Below the pieces are notes generated by a model, which worked only from the letters and a program-made list of their open reading frames with translations, made no database searches and was not told the DNA's origin. Below, piece by piece: positions 35,085-44,275 of a DNA stretch of 64,000 nucleotides. Numbering within the stretch: position 1 is the stretch's first letter; every line of letters starts with the position of its first letter. The DNA is from Bacillus sp. FSL K6-3431 (GTDB taxonomy: Bacteria > Bacillota > Bacilli > Bacillales > Bacillaceae_C), in NCBI RefSeq assembly GCF_038002605.1, contig NZ_JBBOCT010000001.1, positions 310,001 through 374,000 on the forward strand, given 5' to 3'. A program made the translations under genes and the position numbers.

Positions 35085-36284
35085 TTAATATTTTTCCGGA
35101 AATGAGTTACCAACCGTACCTACGCGTCGAATCTGTATGTCATAATTGATATCTACTGACAAGTCCTGAAATTCTTTATCCCAATCTTTTTTTAATTGTT
35201 TCCAAGCTTTCGGGTCGGCCCGATGGATGGCTTCTCCAAATCCGAAAATGTCCACTTTCTCGTCTTCTTGCACACTTTGTATAGCATCTTTTATTTGTTG
35301 TATTACTTTCTTTTCATAGGCCTTCTCTAATTGATTAATGGATTCCGGTTTCGTTAGATCAATATGACATTCTACCTCCCCAACATTTCCTTCTGCATGG
35401 ATATGTACATCTACTTTCGGTTTTCCATTCTTGATCTTTCCTTTTATATCAGATTTGCCATGAGTAATCTGTATCGCCGCTTTTCCTCCTTTCGGACAGG
35501 ATACGTTTACAATCGTACCTTTCACATTGTTTGTAATATTGTTATAAGCTTGGCTTTCGGTCTCATTTAGCCAACCGACTAATTTATCTTTTTTGAATGC
35601 AGCTAAGTTATTAAACTTTACACGCGCAGGGGAATCAATTATTTCTAGATTCTGTGTGCTCAAAGAAGTTTTTTCATCACCTTTTATATCTGCTTGGATT
35701 CCGCTTAACACTGGCTGTTTTCCATCACTTACCATATCCGCGATCAATTCATCTAATGTAACGGTACTTGTAACTGACCATGATTCTGCTGAGACTTTCA
35801 GGCTATTAAAAAAATTATTGGCGGGTATTTTTTCTAAAGGTGTGGGCACCTTCAAGATCTCTTTTGCGTCCATTTCCTTAGCAACGACGACATAAAAATC
35901 AGTTCGCAGTTCCCAGTCCCTTGAGAGAAGATCTAATGGTTTTCGAATCCCTTCTTTTGCTAATGACTCACCAATCACGAGTAATCGAAGATGTGAAGGA
36001 TAAATTTTCCTTGGGGATTCCTTTGTCAATTTTCGAAAAGCCTCAAATACGGTTTTCCCTGTCGCCTGATAGATGATGACCGGTGAATGGCTAGAACCGC
36101 CGTTTGTAGCTACATTTCCTGGATTTACTACCTGGGCGGTTAAAAGATATTGTCCATCCCTTGTACTATCTAACCCAATGGCTAACGTAATAGCAAGTTC
36201 ATTTAATTCACGACGATTCCAGCAGCCTGTAGTGAATAATAGAAATACAACCAGCATGATAAGCATTGGAAAGCTCCGTTTCAT
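35085..36284 (-). CDS. GerAC-type germination lipoprotein (receptor C subunit)
   Basis: 399 residues with a lipoprotein signal (lipobox TTGC, Cys21, followed by the family's CWNRRELNELAI). Signature blocks include AIGLDSTRDGQYLLTAQVVN, GKTVFEAFRKLTKESPRKIY, SHLRLLVIGE and the C-terminal domain ending VDINYDIQIRRVGTVGNSF. It anchors outside the inner spore membrane and is required for receptor assembly. Adjacent genes supply the A and B subunits. Confidence 0.93.
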   Translation of the reverse strand: MKRSFPMLIMLVVFLLFTTGCWNRRELNELAITLAIGLDSTRDGQYLLTAQVVNPGNVATNGGSSHSPVIIYQATGKTVFEAFRKLTKESPRKIYPSHLRLLVIGESLAKEGIRKPLDLLSRDWELRTDFYVVVAKEMDAKEILKVPTPLEKIPANNFFNSLKVSAESWSVTSTVTLDELIADMVSDGKQPVLSGIQADIKGDEKTSLSTQNLEIIDSPARVKFNNLAAFKKDKLVGWLNETESQAYNNITNNVKGTIVNVSCPKGGKAAIQITHGKSDIKGKIKNGKPKVDVHIHAEGNVGEVECHIDLTKPESINQLEKAYEKKVIQQIKDAIQSVQEDEKVDIFGFGEAIHRADPKAWKQLKKDWDKEFQDLSVDINYDIQIRRVGTVGNSFPEKY

Positions 36285-36747
36285 AGGTTAAATTCCTTTC
36301 GATCAATTATTTCAGATATTGGTTTGTTACGAATTAATTTAAAATGACGATTTCATTTTATGATCCATCTTCGCTCTTGCTCAAACGTTGAAGTTAAAGA
36401 ACTTCCGCATTTTGACGTCCCACCTAGGGATGATCATCATCAGCTTATCTATGATCGGGTTTCCAAAATATAGTCTTTTTCTAAACATCTTATTAAGACT
36501 ATAATGATCCCTTATTCTCTAACCCGTAGGATTCATTGCCCTCGTTCGTAAAAAAGGTGAATCCTAATTGGAAAATAAGTTTGTACATAAGGGAGTAGAT
36601 ACATGTTACGATAAATGCTTCTAAACAAAAAACAATCATAGCCGTTGACCCGACAGAGGAACTGTTCATTTTATAAAAGATTGTCTGTTACGTAAATGAT
36701 CCCATGCCGATTTTTGCAGCTCTATGCATCTTTTGCCTATTCCATTT
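36285..36747. other. 463 bp gap inside the germination cluster
   Basis: No gene is visible on either strand and no clear hairpin. Confidence 0.4.
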
Positions 36748-36981
36748 TCACTTTAATAATTTCTCAATCATGTCGGAAAGCGGTTTATAAATAGCTGCAA
36801 TCCAATCTAATGGATTGGGAATCTTGATATTCAGGACTTGGACAATGCTTAACGCGGTTCCAAATAGTAGAAGAATGGAAAATATCCATAGTTCCTTTTT
36901 TAAATTTTTCCTCAACAGAGGAGGAACATCAATAGCGATGATTACAGCGACGATGACAAGGATTCCTGCAACAGCTACCAC
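36748..36981 (-). CDS. Probable germinant receptor D-type subunit
   Basis: 77 residues, two membrane helices (VAGILVIVAVIIAIDVP and IFSILLLFGTALSIVQVL) separated by a basic loop (LLRKNLKKELW). It ends IKIPNPLDWIAAIYKPLSDM, a pattern I associate with the small proteins encoded beside gerA-type operons. Such D subunits modulate receptor activity. It lies directly downstream of the A-subunit gene. Confidence 0.75.
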   Translation of the reverse strand: MVAVAGILVIVAVIIAIDVPPLLRKNLKKELWIFSILLLFGTALSIVQVLNIKIPNPLDWIAAIYKPLSDMIEKLLK

Positions 36982-37184
36982 CTTCGACTACTCCTTTCTC
37001 TATTTACTTATAACAGAATGGGATATGGTACCAGGCTTCAGTTCTTTGTATTTATACATTCTCAGGCAAGACGGAATGACGGAATTGTTTATTCTAACCC
37101 CTTTTTATCGCTTTTTAGAAGCTTAGAATCGCTATGATTAAGACTTCATCCTTCATCCAATCTCAGATAACTCTGGACTCAATC

Positions 37185-38777
37185 TTACATTTTATTCCGC
37201 GGCGGTTTCGGTGCCGAAGCTTGTTCGCGTTTATTGTTTTTCTGGCTGATTAAGCGGGGGCGAGTGAGCATCCTCCACCAGGGAGCCCGGATAAACGTAT
37301 CCTTAATATCTTCACGTATAAAAGGACCAAAAGGACTCATATAGGGAACCCCAAAGGAACGCAAGTTGCACATATGAAGAATAAGTGCAATGAACCCAAC
37401 AATAATCCCGAATAAGCCAAAAGAAGCGGCAAGTGCCATCATTGGGAAACGGAGCATTCGAATCGACATGGACATGGCAAACGCAGGAGACACAAAGCTT
37501 GAAATCGCCGTAATTGCAACAACGATTACCATGGCAGCCGATATGATTCCAGCCTCTACTGCCGCGCTTCCAATCACCAGTGTCCCTACAATAGATATAG
37601 CTTGTCCTATAGCTTTTGGCATGCGTAAACTAGCTTCCCGCAAGATTTCAAACGCTGCTTCCATCATGAGAGCTTCAATGAATGCCGGAAAGGGAACTCC
37701 TTCTCGTTGTTCAGCTAGACCGATCAGCAGTTGGGTCGGTAACATTTCCTGATGAAACGTGGTGATGGCAATATATAGGGATGGCCCTAGCAAAGCAATC
37801 AAAAGAGATAAAAATCGTAATAAACGAATAAGGGTACTAATGTCTGCACGCTGATAATAATCTTCCGCAGCATGTATAAAAGAGACGAACAGTGCTGGGA
37901 CGACTAGAACAAACGGCGTTCCATCCACTAGTATGGCAACTTTCCCTTCCAAAAGCTCACCGGCAATCACATCAGGTCGTTCCGAATAATAGATTGTTGG
38001 AAAAGGACTGTACGGTGCATCTTGAATTAATTCCTCGATATAGCCACCTTCTAGGATCCCATCGATATCGATTCGATCCAGACGCCTGTGCACTTCTTCG
38101 ACGATTTTGTCATTCACTATTCCATCAATATACATGATTGCTACATCGGTTTTGGTCAATTTTCCAATTTTTTTCGATTCCAACCAAAGTTGAGATGTTT
38201 TTATTTTACGGCGAATTAACGCTGTATTGGTACGCAAGTTCTCTGTAAAACCTTCCTTTGGTCCCCGAACGACGGTTTCCGCGGTAGATTCCATTACACC
38301 CCGGTCTTTTCCACCACGCATACCGATTGTTAAACCTTGTGCATATCCATCTAATAAGAGGATCACATCCCCTGATAACAAGGAAGTCATTAAAGAACTG
38401 AATTCTGTAACATCCTGTATGTTTCCAACCGCAAGGATGCGGTCTTTCAATACCTGTAAAACGTTTGTTGAGTCGATATCATTCAGATCCTGATCCGGAT
38501 AGATATCTAACATAAGTGATTCCATGATAAAGTTCTGAATGGAATTAATGTCCACTAATCCATCCGTATAAAAAATACATGCTTTAATGATTCCCTCTTT
38601 GCCAATTTGTATTTCTCTAGTCACAATGTCGCTGCTATTCCCAATCCGTTGCTTTACATGTTGAATGTTTCCTTCTAGGCTTGTTTTTATTGAGTCTTTG
38701 TTCGATTCCTTATTTTGATCGTCTTCACTTGAGGAGAAGTTATCGCTGTTTTTTCTTTGTTTCTTAAAAAAATTCAT
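37185..38777 (-). CDS. GerAA-type spore germination protein (receptor A subunit)
   Basis: 530 residues after GAGAGGGAGAG. The long hydrophilic N-terminal half carries SSDIVTREIQIGKEGIIKAC, LLSGDVILLLDGYAQGLTIG and the VRGPKEGFTENLRTNTALIR block conserved in GerA. The C-terminal half has about five membrane helices (RLLRFLSLLIALLGPSLYIA; FPAFIEALMMEAAFEILREA; GTLVIGSAAVEAGIISAAMV). It is the first gene of the cluster, so a forespore promoter is expected upstream, but I could not identify one. Confidence 0.95.
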   Translation of the reverse strand: MNFFKKQRKNSDNFSSSEDDQNKESNKDSIKTSLEGNIQHVKQRIGNSSDIVTREIQIGKEGIIKACIFYTDGLVDINSIQNFIMESLMLDIYPDQDLNDIDSTNVLQVLKDRILAVGNIQDVTEFSSLMTSLLSGDVILLLDGYAQGLTIGMRGGKDRGVMESTAETVVRGPKEGFTENLRTNTALIRRKIKTSQLWLESKKIGKLTKTDVAIMYIDGIVNDKIVEEVHRRLDRIDIDGILEGGYIEELIQDAPYSPFPTIYYSERPDVIAGELLEGKVAILVDGTPFVLVVPALFVSFIHAAEDYYQRADISTLIRLLRFLSLLIALLGPSLYIAITTFHQEMLPTQLLIGLAEQREGVPFPAFIEALMMEAAFEILREASLRMPKAIGQAISIVGTLVIGSAAVEAGIISAAMVIVVAITAISSFVSPAFAMSMSIRMLRFPMMALAASFGLFGIIVGFIALILHMCNLRSFGVPYMSPFGPFIREDIKDTFIRAPWWRMLTRPRLISQKNNKREQASAPKPPRNKM

Positions 38778-39093
38778 AGATTTTATCTCTCCCTCTCAAT
38801 ATTTTTCTTCTTTAGAAGGTAGACTTATAAGATTACTTTCAAAGTTATTGAGAAAAGAATAGATGCTGTGTGATTCATGAATGTGCAAGTCACTACTGTT
38901 CCTAAAGGTTCTTTCATATTTTTAAGGTTTTCATCTAAATGTTCCATGTCCTCGCTATTATCATGCTTTCCTTCCAATTTTTAATACATTCAGGAAATAA
39001 ATAGTTCTCCACAGTTTGTAACTTCGACTATTATGTTAGTGATAATAAATACCTGTATGCTGATATATAAATTAACTTATAGGGGAACAAACT
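38778..39093. other. 316 bp upstream of the germination cluster
   Basis: It holds the leader of the A-subunit gene; no further gene found and no certain sigma-G promoter. Confidence 0.4.
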
Positions 39094-39267
39094 AGTGAAA
39101 TTACAAAGTGTTGCAATAAAAACCTTAAAACGTCGTATAAAGGCAGTAGAAGAAAAGAACAAACAATTAAAAGATCAAGTTCGAGAATTACTGGATAGGC
39201 TACACAAAGGAATGAGAGGGAAAGCCTCTAGGGGCGGCGTGGAGACGTGCATTATAAGGTGAAATAT
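39094..39267 (+). pseudogene. Third tnpC-type relic (3' end only)
   Basis: From GTG 39094 the frame reads VAIKTLKRRIKAVEEKNKQL then KDQVRELLDRLHKG, the C-terminal coiled coil of the TnpC copies at 6950 and 14821, and runs on 20 codons into unrelated sequence. The N-terminal two-thirds is absent. Confidence 0.65.
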
Positions 39268-39806
39268 GGGTTGGTAGCCAACGTCTTTATTTAACTATGC
39301 TTTCACGAAGCCAAAATGATCTGAACTCATTTCATTTATCAAATAATCTAATTAAAGGGTTATGAAATACTGCGAGTAAGTGAACCATTTAAAAGATTAA
39401 CGTATCAAACTGAGGTGTAACTTTTGGAGATAATTTGCACTTATTTTAAGTGCTATTTTGCACACGAAAATTCAAATGAACGTTTTAACCTTGTTATAAA
39501 TACATATATAAAGAGCATGTTTTGAAAAAAAAGTTTGATCAAAACACGCTCTTATTTAATGTAATCGATTCATATCTGTATAAAAAAGATTTTATTAAAC
39601 TTTATTCTACTAACGCACCTGTTACTTCAAGTGTAGTTACATACTTAACTGACGTTGCTTAAAATAATCAAGTGCTATTGGCTATTAAAGTACCTTCAAT
39701 TTGCTCAACTCAACCTTTTAGAAAGAACAGGCAAGTGGATTAAGCAATATTTACAATGTATACCGTATTCACGGATGCAAAAACTAGACCTTGATTAACT
39801 TACCGC
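39268..39806. other. About 0.54 kb of non-coding or decayed sequence
   Basis: The only clear element is the hairpin at 39511-39552. No coding frame could be supported. Confidence 0.4.
39511..39552 (+). terminator. Terminator-like hairpin
   Basis: AAGAGCATGTTTT pairs with AAAACACGCTCTT (one wobble), followed by ATTTAAT. Confidence 0.55.
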
Positions 39807-40070
39807 AATACTACTGATGAAACACTAGCAAATGCGATACAAACGGTAATAGAGACAAAAGATTATAAAGACCCTTGGGATAATCAAGTGAAACTTGCTG
39901 ACTTATTACTGGAATTAGATGGAAAGCAACTACATATTTTAGAAACTCATCCTATCAGGGCAGAAAAAGGTTTAAATAGATATTACGGTGAGGTAGCGTA
40001 TGTAAACTTAAAAGAAAAAAGTGATAAAACTCAATTTATCATATTGCTAGTTCGTTCTTTTCTGAAATAA
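39807..40070 (+). pseudogene. C-terminal fragment of an unknown protein
   Basis: An open frame without a start reads TDETLANAIQTVIETKDYKD, LADLLLELDGKQLHILETHP, GEVAYVNLKEKSDKTQF. It is clearly protein-like but upstream sequence is missing and the family is unknown. The ATG at 39888 is internal. Confidence 0.45.
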
Positions 40071-40438
40071 ACGACGGTTAAAATCAATCCTATAATAAAG
40101 GTCAAAAACGGAAATATCAAAGGAAAGAATATTGTAGGAAAGCCTTCCCAGTCATTTGTATAATATCCAATGGAGTATGGAACAACTACACCACTGTTAA
40201 ATAATTCTGTTTGTATTGCATTTCGTTCTGTAAAGCTAAAAGAATCACTTTCAACTTTTCCTTTCTCATCTATCGCATAAAGTATATACTTTAACTTTTC
40301 CTCCGGAACCGACCCAACTATATCTCCATTGGGTGTCTTTATTCCATCTTTCATCTTAGTTTTCTTGGATGAATGTTTGGATTTCATTCGATAAAATCGC
40401 TGTTTCCCACGGATTCCAATAGTAAGTTTTCCCGTCAA
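40031..40438 (-). CDS. Hypothetical protein with C-terminal membrane segment
   Basis: 135 residues from a TTG, or 118 from ATG 40387. A basic N-terminal part and a soluble domain (GDIVGSVPEEKLKYILYAID, SFSFTERNAIQTELF) precede two closely spaced hydrophobic stretches (IFFPLIFPFLTFIIGLILTV). No good ribosome site was found, and the 3' end overlaps the opposite-strand fragment by 40 bp, so the gene may itself be truncated. Function unknown. Confidence 0.45.
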   Translation of the reverse strand: MTGKLTIGIRGKQRFYRMKSKHSSKKTKMKDGIKTPNGDIVGSVPEEKLKYILYAIDEKGKVESDSFSFTERNAIQTELFNSGVVVPYSIGYYTNDWEGFPTIFFPLIFPFLTFIIGLILTVVYFRKERTSNMIN

Positions 40439-40478
40439 AATGCATATTGAACAGATAAATTATTGAAAATACTTTTGA

Positions 40479-40905
40479 TTAGTTCGGCTGAACGCAGTGG
40501 AAGCAAACAGCAATAGGCTCATCTGTATAAAAGACCATTTCATAATAATCGGGATCACCTTTTTCCGTGTCTAGTTGAAAGTTTGGATTTTCTTCACTAT
40601 CATTTAAAATATCTAGAAACTGCTGAATTTCTTCCGTATTTTTTAATACGGTCATTTGTTTTGTGCCATCGGGTGTATATAATTAATACATTTCTATTCG
40701 ATCAACTTTATCCAGCGGCATATTTTCAAATTGCCAGACATATTTTGTTTCTGCTGTAAAATACAAGGCATAACCGTTAATTATATGTGTAACTTTTACC
40801 GCTATTAAATTGGCTTCCCTTCGATGGAAAAAAATTTCAGTCCCTTTCTCATGGAACGCTGCATCCCCATCTTTTATTTGATAACTAGGATTTTGTGTAT
40901 GTCAC
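40479..40905 (-). pseudogene. Hypothetical gene with in-frame stop
   Basis: The minus strand is open on both sides of a TAA at about 40680: NPSYQIKDGDAAFHEKGTEI to KVDRIEMY, then LYTPDGTKQMTVLKNTEEIQ to VCFHCVQPN. The codon pattern is continuous, so a single stop broke a protein of about 140 residues. Family unknown; no start was located. Confidence 0.55.
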
Positions 40906-41051
40906 TTATACGAATAGGCCTAGTATAGTCTTATCTCGAGAGGGGAACCTAAAATATCATTAAAATAATTGGGGGATGTTCAAATGATAATTAGCAATTG
41001 TACATACAAAACCTTCCTGTATTTCTATACGTTTATAAAGGGAGCGATGAG

Positions 41052-42014
41052 ATGAAGGGGAAACACATCACGGGACATCTTTTGCTTGGATGTGCTTTAG
41101 CATTTACAATAGGTGGACATACAACTTTAGCACAGAATTCTGATGCAATACATGCAATCTCGGCTTCTTCAAAAACAAATAAAGATAGTCTGTACATGGA
41201 AATTAAAACGTATAGTGAGCAACATAAGATAGAGCCAGTTGATGCAAAAGTAGACAGCGTGTGGAAGGCGATACCAGGTTACAATGGGTTAGAAGTGAAT
41301 TTAAAAGCTAGTTATAAAAAAATGAAAGCTAGCGGCGAGTTTGATATAAAGAAAGTGGTTTATAGGCAGATATCACCAACGGTTCATTTGAAAGATTTGG
41401 AGCCGCAACCGATCTATAGAGGCAATCCACAAAAGCCGATGGTATCCCTCTTAATCAATGTTGCCTGGGGAAATGAGTACATCCCAACAATCCTTAAAAC
41501 TTTAAATGACCATCAAGTCAAAGCTACATTCTTTTTTGATGGCAGTTGGGTGAAAAAGAATCCAGACCTAGCTTTGATGATTGATAAAGAAGGCCATGAA
41601 ATTGGCAACCATGCTTACAGCCATCCTGATCTTCAACGGCGATCAAAGGCAGATACTTTAGAAGAAATAAAAAAGACGAGCGATATCATTGAAGCAACCC
41701 TTGGTAAAAAAACAAAATGGTTTGCACCGCCAAGTGGAAGTTTTAATCAGACTACCATTCAAGTGGCTCACGACCTTAATATGAAAACGATTCTATGGAC
41801 GGTTGATACAGTTGACTGGAAAAAACCTGAAACTTCAGAAATGGTCAGAAGAGTCGTATCAAAAGTAGAAAATGGATCAATGGTTCTGATGCATCCAACA
41901 AAACCTGTTGCAGAAGGACTAGATGCGATGATTTCAGATATTAAAGAAAAAGGTCTACAACTAGGCACCGTAAGTGATCTAATGAGTGAAAAACGGGTGC
42001 AGAATAAAGATTGA
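41052..42014 (+). CDS. ylxY: YlxY-type polysaccharide deacetylase family protein
   Basis: 320 residues from ATG 41052, with GGGAGCG seven bases upstream; the first in-frame ATG (40998) lacks a site. A signal peptide (MKGKHITGHLLLGCALAFTI) leads to the block AKVDSVWKAIPGYNGLEVNL. The NodB domain follows: motif 1 reads LLINVAWGNEY instead of TFDDG, the HxxxH of motif 2 is kept (NHAYSHPDL), motif 3 is WFAPPSGSFN, then TILWTVDTVDWKKP and MVLMHPT. Loss of the motif-1 aspartates is also how I recall B. subtilis YlxY, so it may not be a normal deacetylase. Confidence 0.88.
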   Translation: MKGKHITGHLLLGCALAFTIGGHTTLAQNSDAIHAISASSKTNKDSLYMEIKTYSEQHKIEPVDAKVDSVWKAIPGYNGLEVNLKASYKKMKASGEFDIKKVVYRQISPTVHLKDLEPQPIYRGNPQKPMVSLLINVAWGNEYIPTILKTLNDHQVKATFFFDGSWVKKNPDLALMIDKEGHEIGNHAYSHPDLQRRSKADTLEEIKKTSDIIEATLGKKTKWFAPPSGSFNQTTIQVAHDLNMKTILWTVDTVDWKKPETSEMVRRVVSKVENGSMVLMHPTKPVAEGLDAMISDIKEKGLQLGTVSDLMSEKRVQNKD

Positions 42015-42043
42015 AGCATCGTTGAAGATAACACAATATCTCG

Positions 42044-42092
42044 TTAAAAAGTAGTACCGTTTTGATGTACAAAACGGAACTACTTTTTAACT
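42044..42092 (+). terminator. Terminator of ylxY
   Basis: GTTAAAAAGTAGTACCGTTTT pairs with AAAACGGAACTACTTTTTAAC, nearly perfect, around GATGTAC; it starts 30 bp after the ylxY stop. Confidence 0.85.
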
Positions 42093-42391
42093 TCATTCAG
42101 CATTCATCTCGCACTTCTATAAGTGGCGAGATGAATGCGGCTTCACATCGTTCAGTGGGAGTGCAACAAAGCCTCTGGCAGATTCACAGATTTTCAGAGG
42201 AAGTTTATCGAGCGAGCTCGATAAAATCTGGACGCAATTCCGTCGAGGCATAATTGATATCCTATAAAAGGATAAATAAAAGTTCATAACCTTGCGCAAT
42301 TATAGTTAGAGAAAAAGTATGATAGTTAAGAATTAAAGCAAGCTCCTGTTTCTTGAAAAATAAACTAACCATAATGCTTATATCTCCCAGT
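42093..42391. other. Structured non-coding interval
   Basis: Two more inverted repeats follow the terminator: GCATTCATCTCGC with GCGAGATGAATGC (42102-42139), and TTTATCGAGC with GCTCGATAAA (42205-42228). No gene is evident. Confidence 0.5.
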
Positions 42392-43126
42392 TTATAATCC
42401 GTCGAAAAACAGATACACACCATCTTCCCCTATATTTGTATACCTCGGAACCCCATCAAAGAATCTTGAGTGCAGCTCTTCATCTGTGGAAGGGTCCTTA
42501 TCATTCCTACATATTGCAATTCCGCTAACCGATTGGAAAACAGCACCAAAACTAAAATAAATGACATCTTCATCAGCCGCAATATAAGTATATACTCCAG
42601 CAGATCGGTTTAATTTTTTCATCTTATTAATAACCTTATTAGAAAAAATAGTATTCATTCTATCTAAATCACTTGTGTTATAGGGCTCTGAAGCAAACTG
42701 TTCTCCAACTAATACCTTACCATCATCGTACGCTTGAAAAATCGCATCTGAGACAGCAAAATAATCGTCTCGATATAATTTGAATGTATCGTCCCGATCT
42801 AACGAAGGAATAAATATAATGACTGATGTCATTATTAAGCAAAGTATAATTGCAAGTATCTTTTTCTTATTAACTTTCCCTGACATATTTCTAACCCATA
42901 AAATAATCCACCATATTACGGAAATTGCTAGCAGCGACATTGCGGGTAGATGAAGAATTAGCGTTAAAAAGGGGTCACCTACTACAAACTTTGCATACAA
43001 AAGCAAGAAATTCCCTAATAATAAAATGAGCAAAGGAGGAATGAGCCTCTTAATATTTCCTTTCCCAAAAAGCAAAATCACAGTTATTCCTACTAGGACC
43101 AATATTAAAAAAGTGATTGCTAACAT
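42392..43126 (-). CDS. Hypothetical polytopic membrane protein
   Basis: 244 residues from the third ATG of an ATGATGATG run at 43126, eight bases after GCGAGG. Four hydrophobic segments fill the first 120 residues (LAITFLILVLVGITVILLF; LIPPLLILLLGNFLLLYA; LTLILHLPAMSLLAISVIWW; KILAIILCLIMTSVIIFI), followed by a soluble domain of about 115 residues (DDTFKLYRDDYFAVSDAIFQ to GVYLFFDGL). Not assigned to a family. Confidence 0.6.
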   Translation of the reverse strand: MLAITFLILVLVGITVILLFGKGNIKRLIPPLLILLLGNFLLLYAKFVVGDPFLTLILHLPAMSLLAISVIWWIILWVRNMSGKVNKKKILAIILCLIMTSVIIFIPSLDRDDTFKLYRDDYFAVSDAIFQAYDDGKVLVGEQFASEPYNTSDLDRMNTIFSNKVINKMKKLNRSAGVYTYIAADEDVIYFSFGAVFQSVSGIAICRNDKDPSTDEELHSRFFDGVPRYTNIGEDGVYLFFDGL

Positions 43127-43328
43127 CATCATAACCTCGCAATATATATATCTATTCATTTTAAAATAAAATATCTGTAATAACAATGCGGAGGGGGAAC
43201 TAGATTGAAAGATAAAAGTTTTCAAAGCTTTTATATTAGTAAATAGGTCTAAATCTAACGATAATCATATATTTTAAATGAAGGGATACTTCGTGTTACA
43301 CATACCATATGAAATAGGGGAGGCCAAC

Positions 43329-43538
43329 ATGTTTGTAGTTCACTTTTTTGAAAACAAAAACCTGTCACTAATTCAGCTACTTCATCATGTTCCGTCCGTG
43401 GGTGAAGATTTAAGAATAAAAGGTCATAAAGGAAAAGTATCAAATGTTAATAGGGATGAAAGAAATATTCATGTGCAAGTAATCTTAGAAAATATGAATA
43501 AAAATAAAGTAACTGTGGATAAAAAGAAAAAAAGGTAA
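43329..43538 (+). CDS. Small basic hypothetical protein
   Basis: 69 residues from ATG 43329 with AGGGGAGG five bases upstream. MFVVHFFENKNLSLIQLLHH is followed by VPSVGEDLRIKGHKGKVSNV, a strand-turn pattern like small nucleic-acid-binding or SH3-like barrels, and a very basic tail (DKKKKR). I recall similar anonymous proteins in Bacillus. Function unknown. Confidence 0.65.
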   Translation: MFVVHFFENKNLSLIQLLHHVPSVGEDLRIKGHKGKVSNVNRDERNIHVQVILENMNKNKVTVDKKKKR

Positions 43539-43801
43539 ACCATTTGTTTATCCCTTGATGGAAGGATTCTTTGGATTCATTTGAAGAAAATTACAGAAGC
43601 CTAATAGAATAAAGTTTTTTATTATTGTAAGCAAGGGTGTCCTTTTCCACCGTAACTACCTATAAAGAAGGTAAGGGAGGGAAAGGGCATGCAAAAATTT
43701 TACATACAAAAATATACATATAAATATTCCGCCCAGCATAGATGTGCCGGGATATTTCGTGTGTCCTTTTTCCCGATTTTCATTTAAAGTGAGGGATTGG
43801 A

Positions 43802-44182
43802 TTGAGAGGATGGTTTAAGGTGGATCGGGTTATTTTAACAAATGGACCTTGGGAAGATGTGACGACGTTTCGATTGTACATATGGTTGATAGCAAATGCT
43901 ACATATATGAAAGGCACGATGATCGGCGGGATAGAGCTTCAACAAGGGGAATATTTGCGCTCTTATGGCAAGCTTGCTGAAGATTTGCAATATAAAGAAG
44001 GGCGTGGCCTGAAAAAGGTATCAAAAAGTACGATTAAACGAGCAGTAGACCTTCTTGTGAAGAAAAAATTGATTTCCGTTCGTGAAACGGAGTATGGGAC
44101 CATTTTTACTGTAATAGAACATACTGGGGGAAAGAAAAAGGTTTTTGTAGAACGATCGCAGAACGAATGCAGAACAATATAA
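43802..44182 (+). CDS. Phage/plasmid replication-initiator-like N-terminal domain protein
   Basis: 126 residues from TTG 43802 or a slightly later GTG at 43820. GWFKVDRVILTNGPWEDVTT, LYIWLIANATYMKGTMIGGI, LQQGEYLRSYGKLAEDLQYK and the winged helix VSKSTIKRAVDLLVKKKLIS match replisome-organiser proteins of Bacillus phages and mobile elements. The usual C-terminal half is missing: the frame ends ERSQNECRTI, and downstream DNA still looks coding in another frame. With the truncated helicase that follows it is the remnant of a replication module. Confidence 0.65.
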   Translation: MRGWFKVDRVILTNGPWEDVTTFRLYIWLIANATYMKGTMIGGIELQQGEYLRSYGKLAEDLQYKEGRGLKKVSKSTIKRAVDLLVKKKLISVRETEYGTIFTVIEHTGGKKKVFVERSQNECRTI

Positions 44183-44275
44183 AGAATGTAAGAAAGAAAG
44201 AAGAGTGAAAGAAAAAAAAAATGCTGCTGAATTTATGAATCTTGTTAGCCTCTGGAAAGAGGAGACCGATGCAAA

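Noticed and set aside
37390..38493. Several plus-strand frames opposite the GerAA-type gene
   Set aside because: Antisense shadows; the minus-strand protein is full length and highly characteristic.
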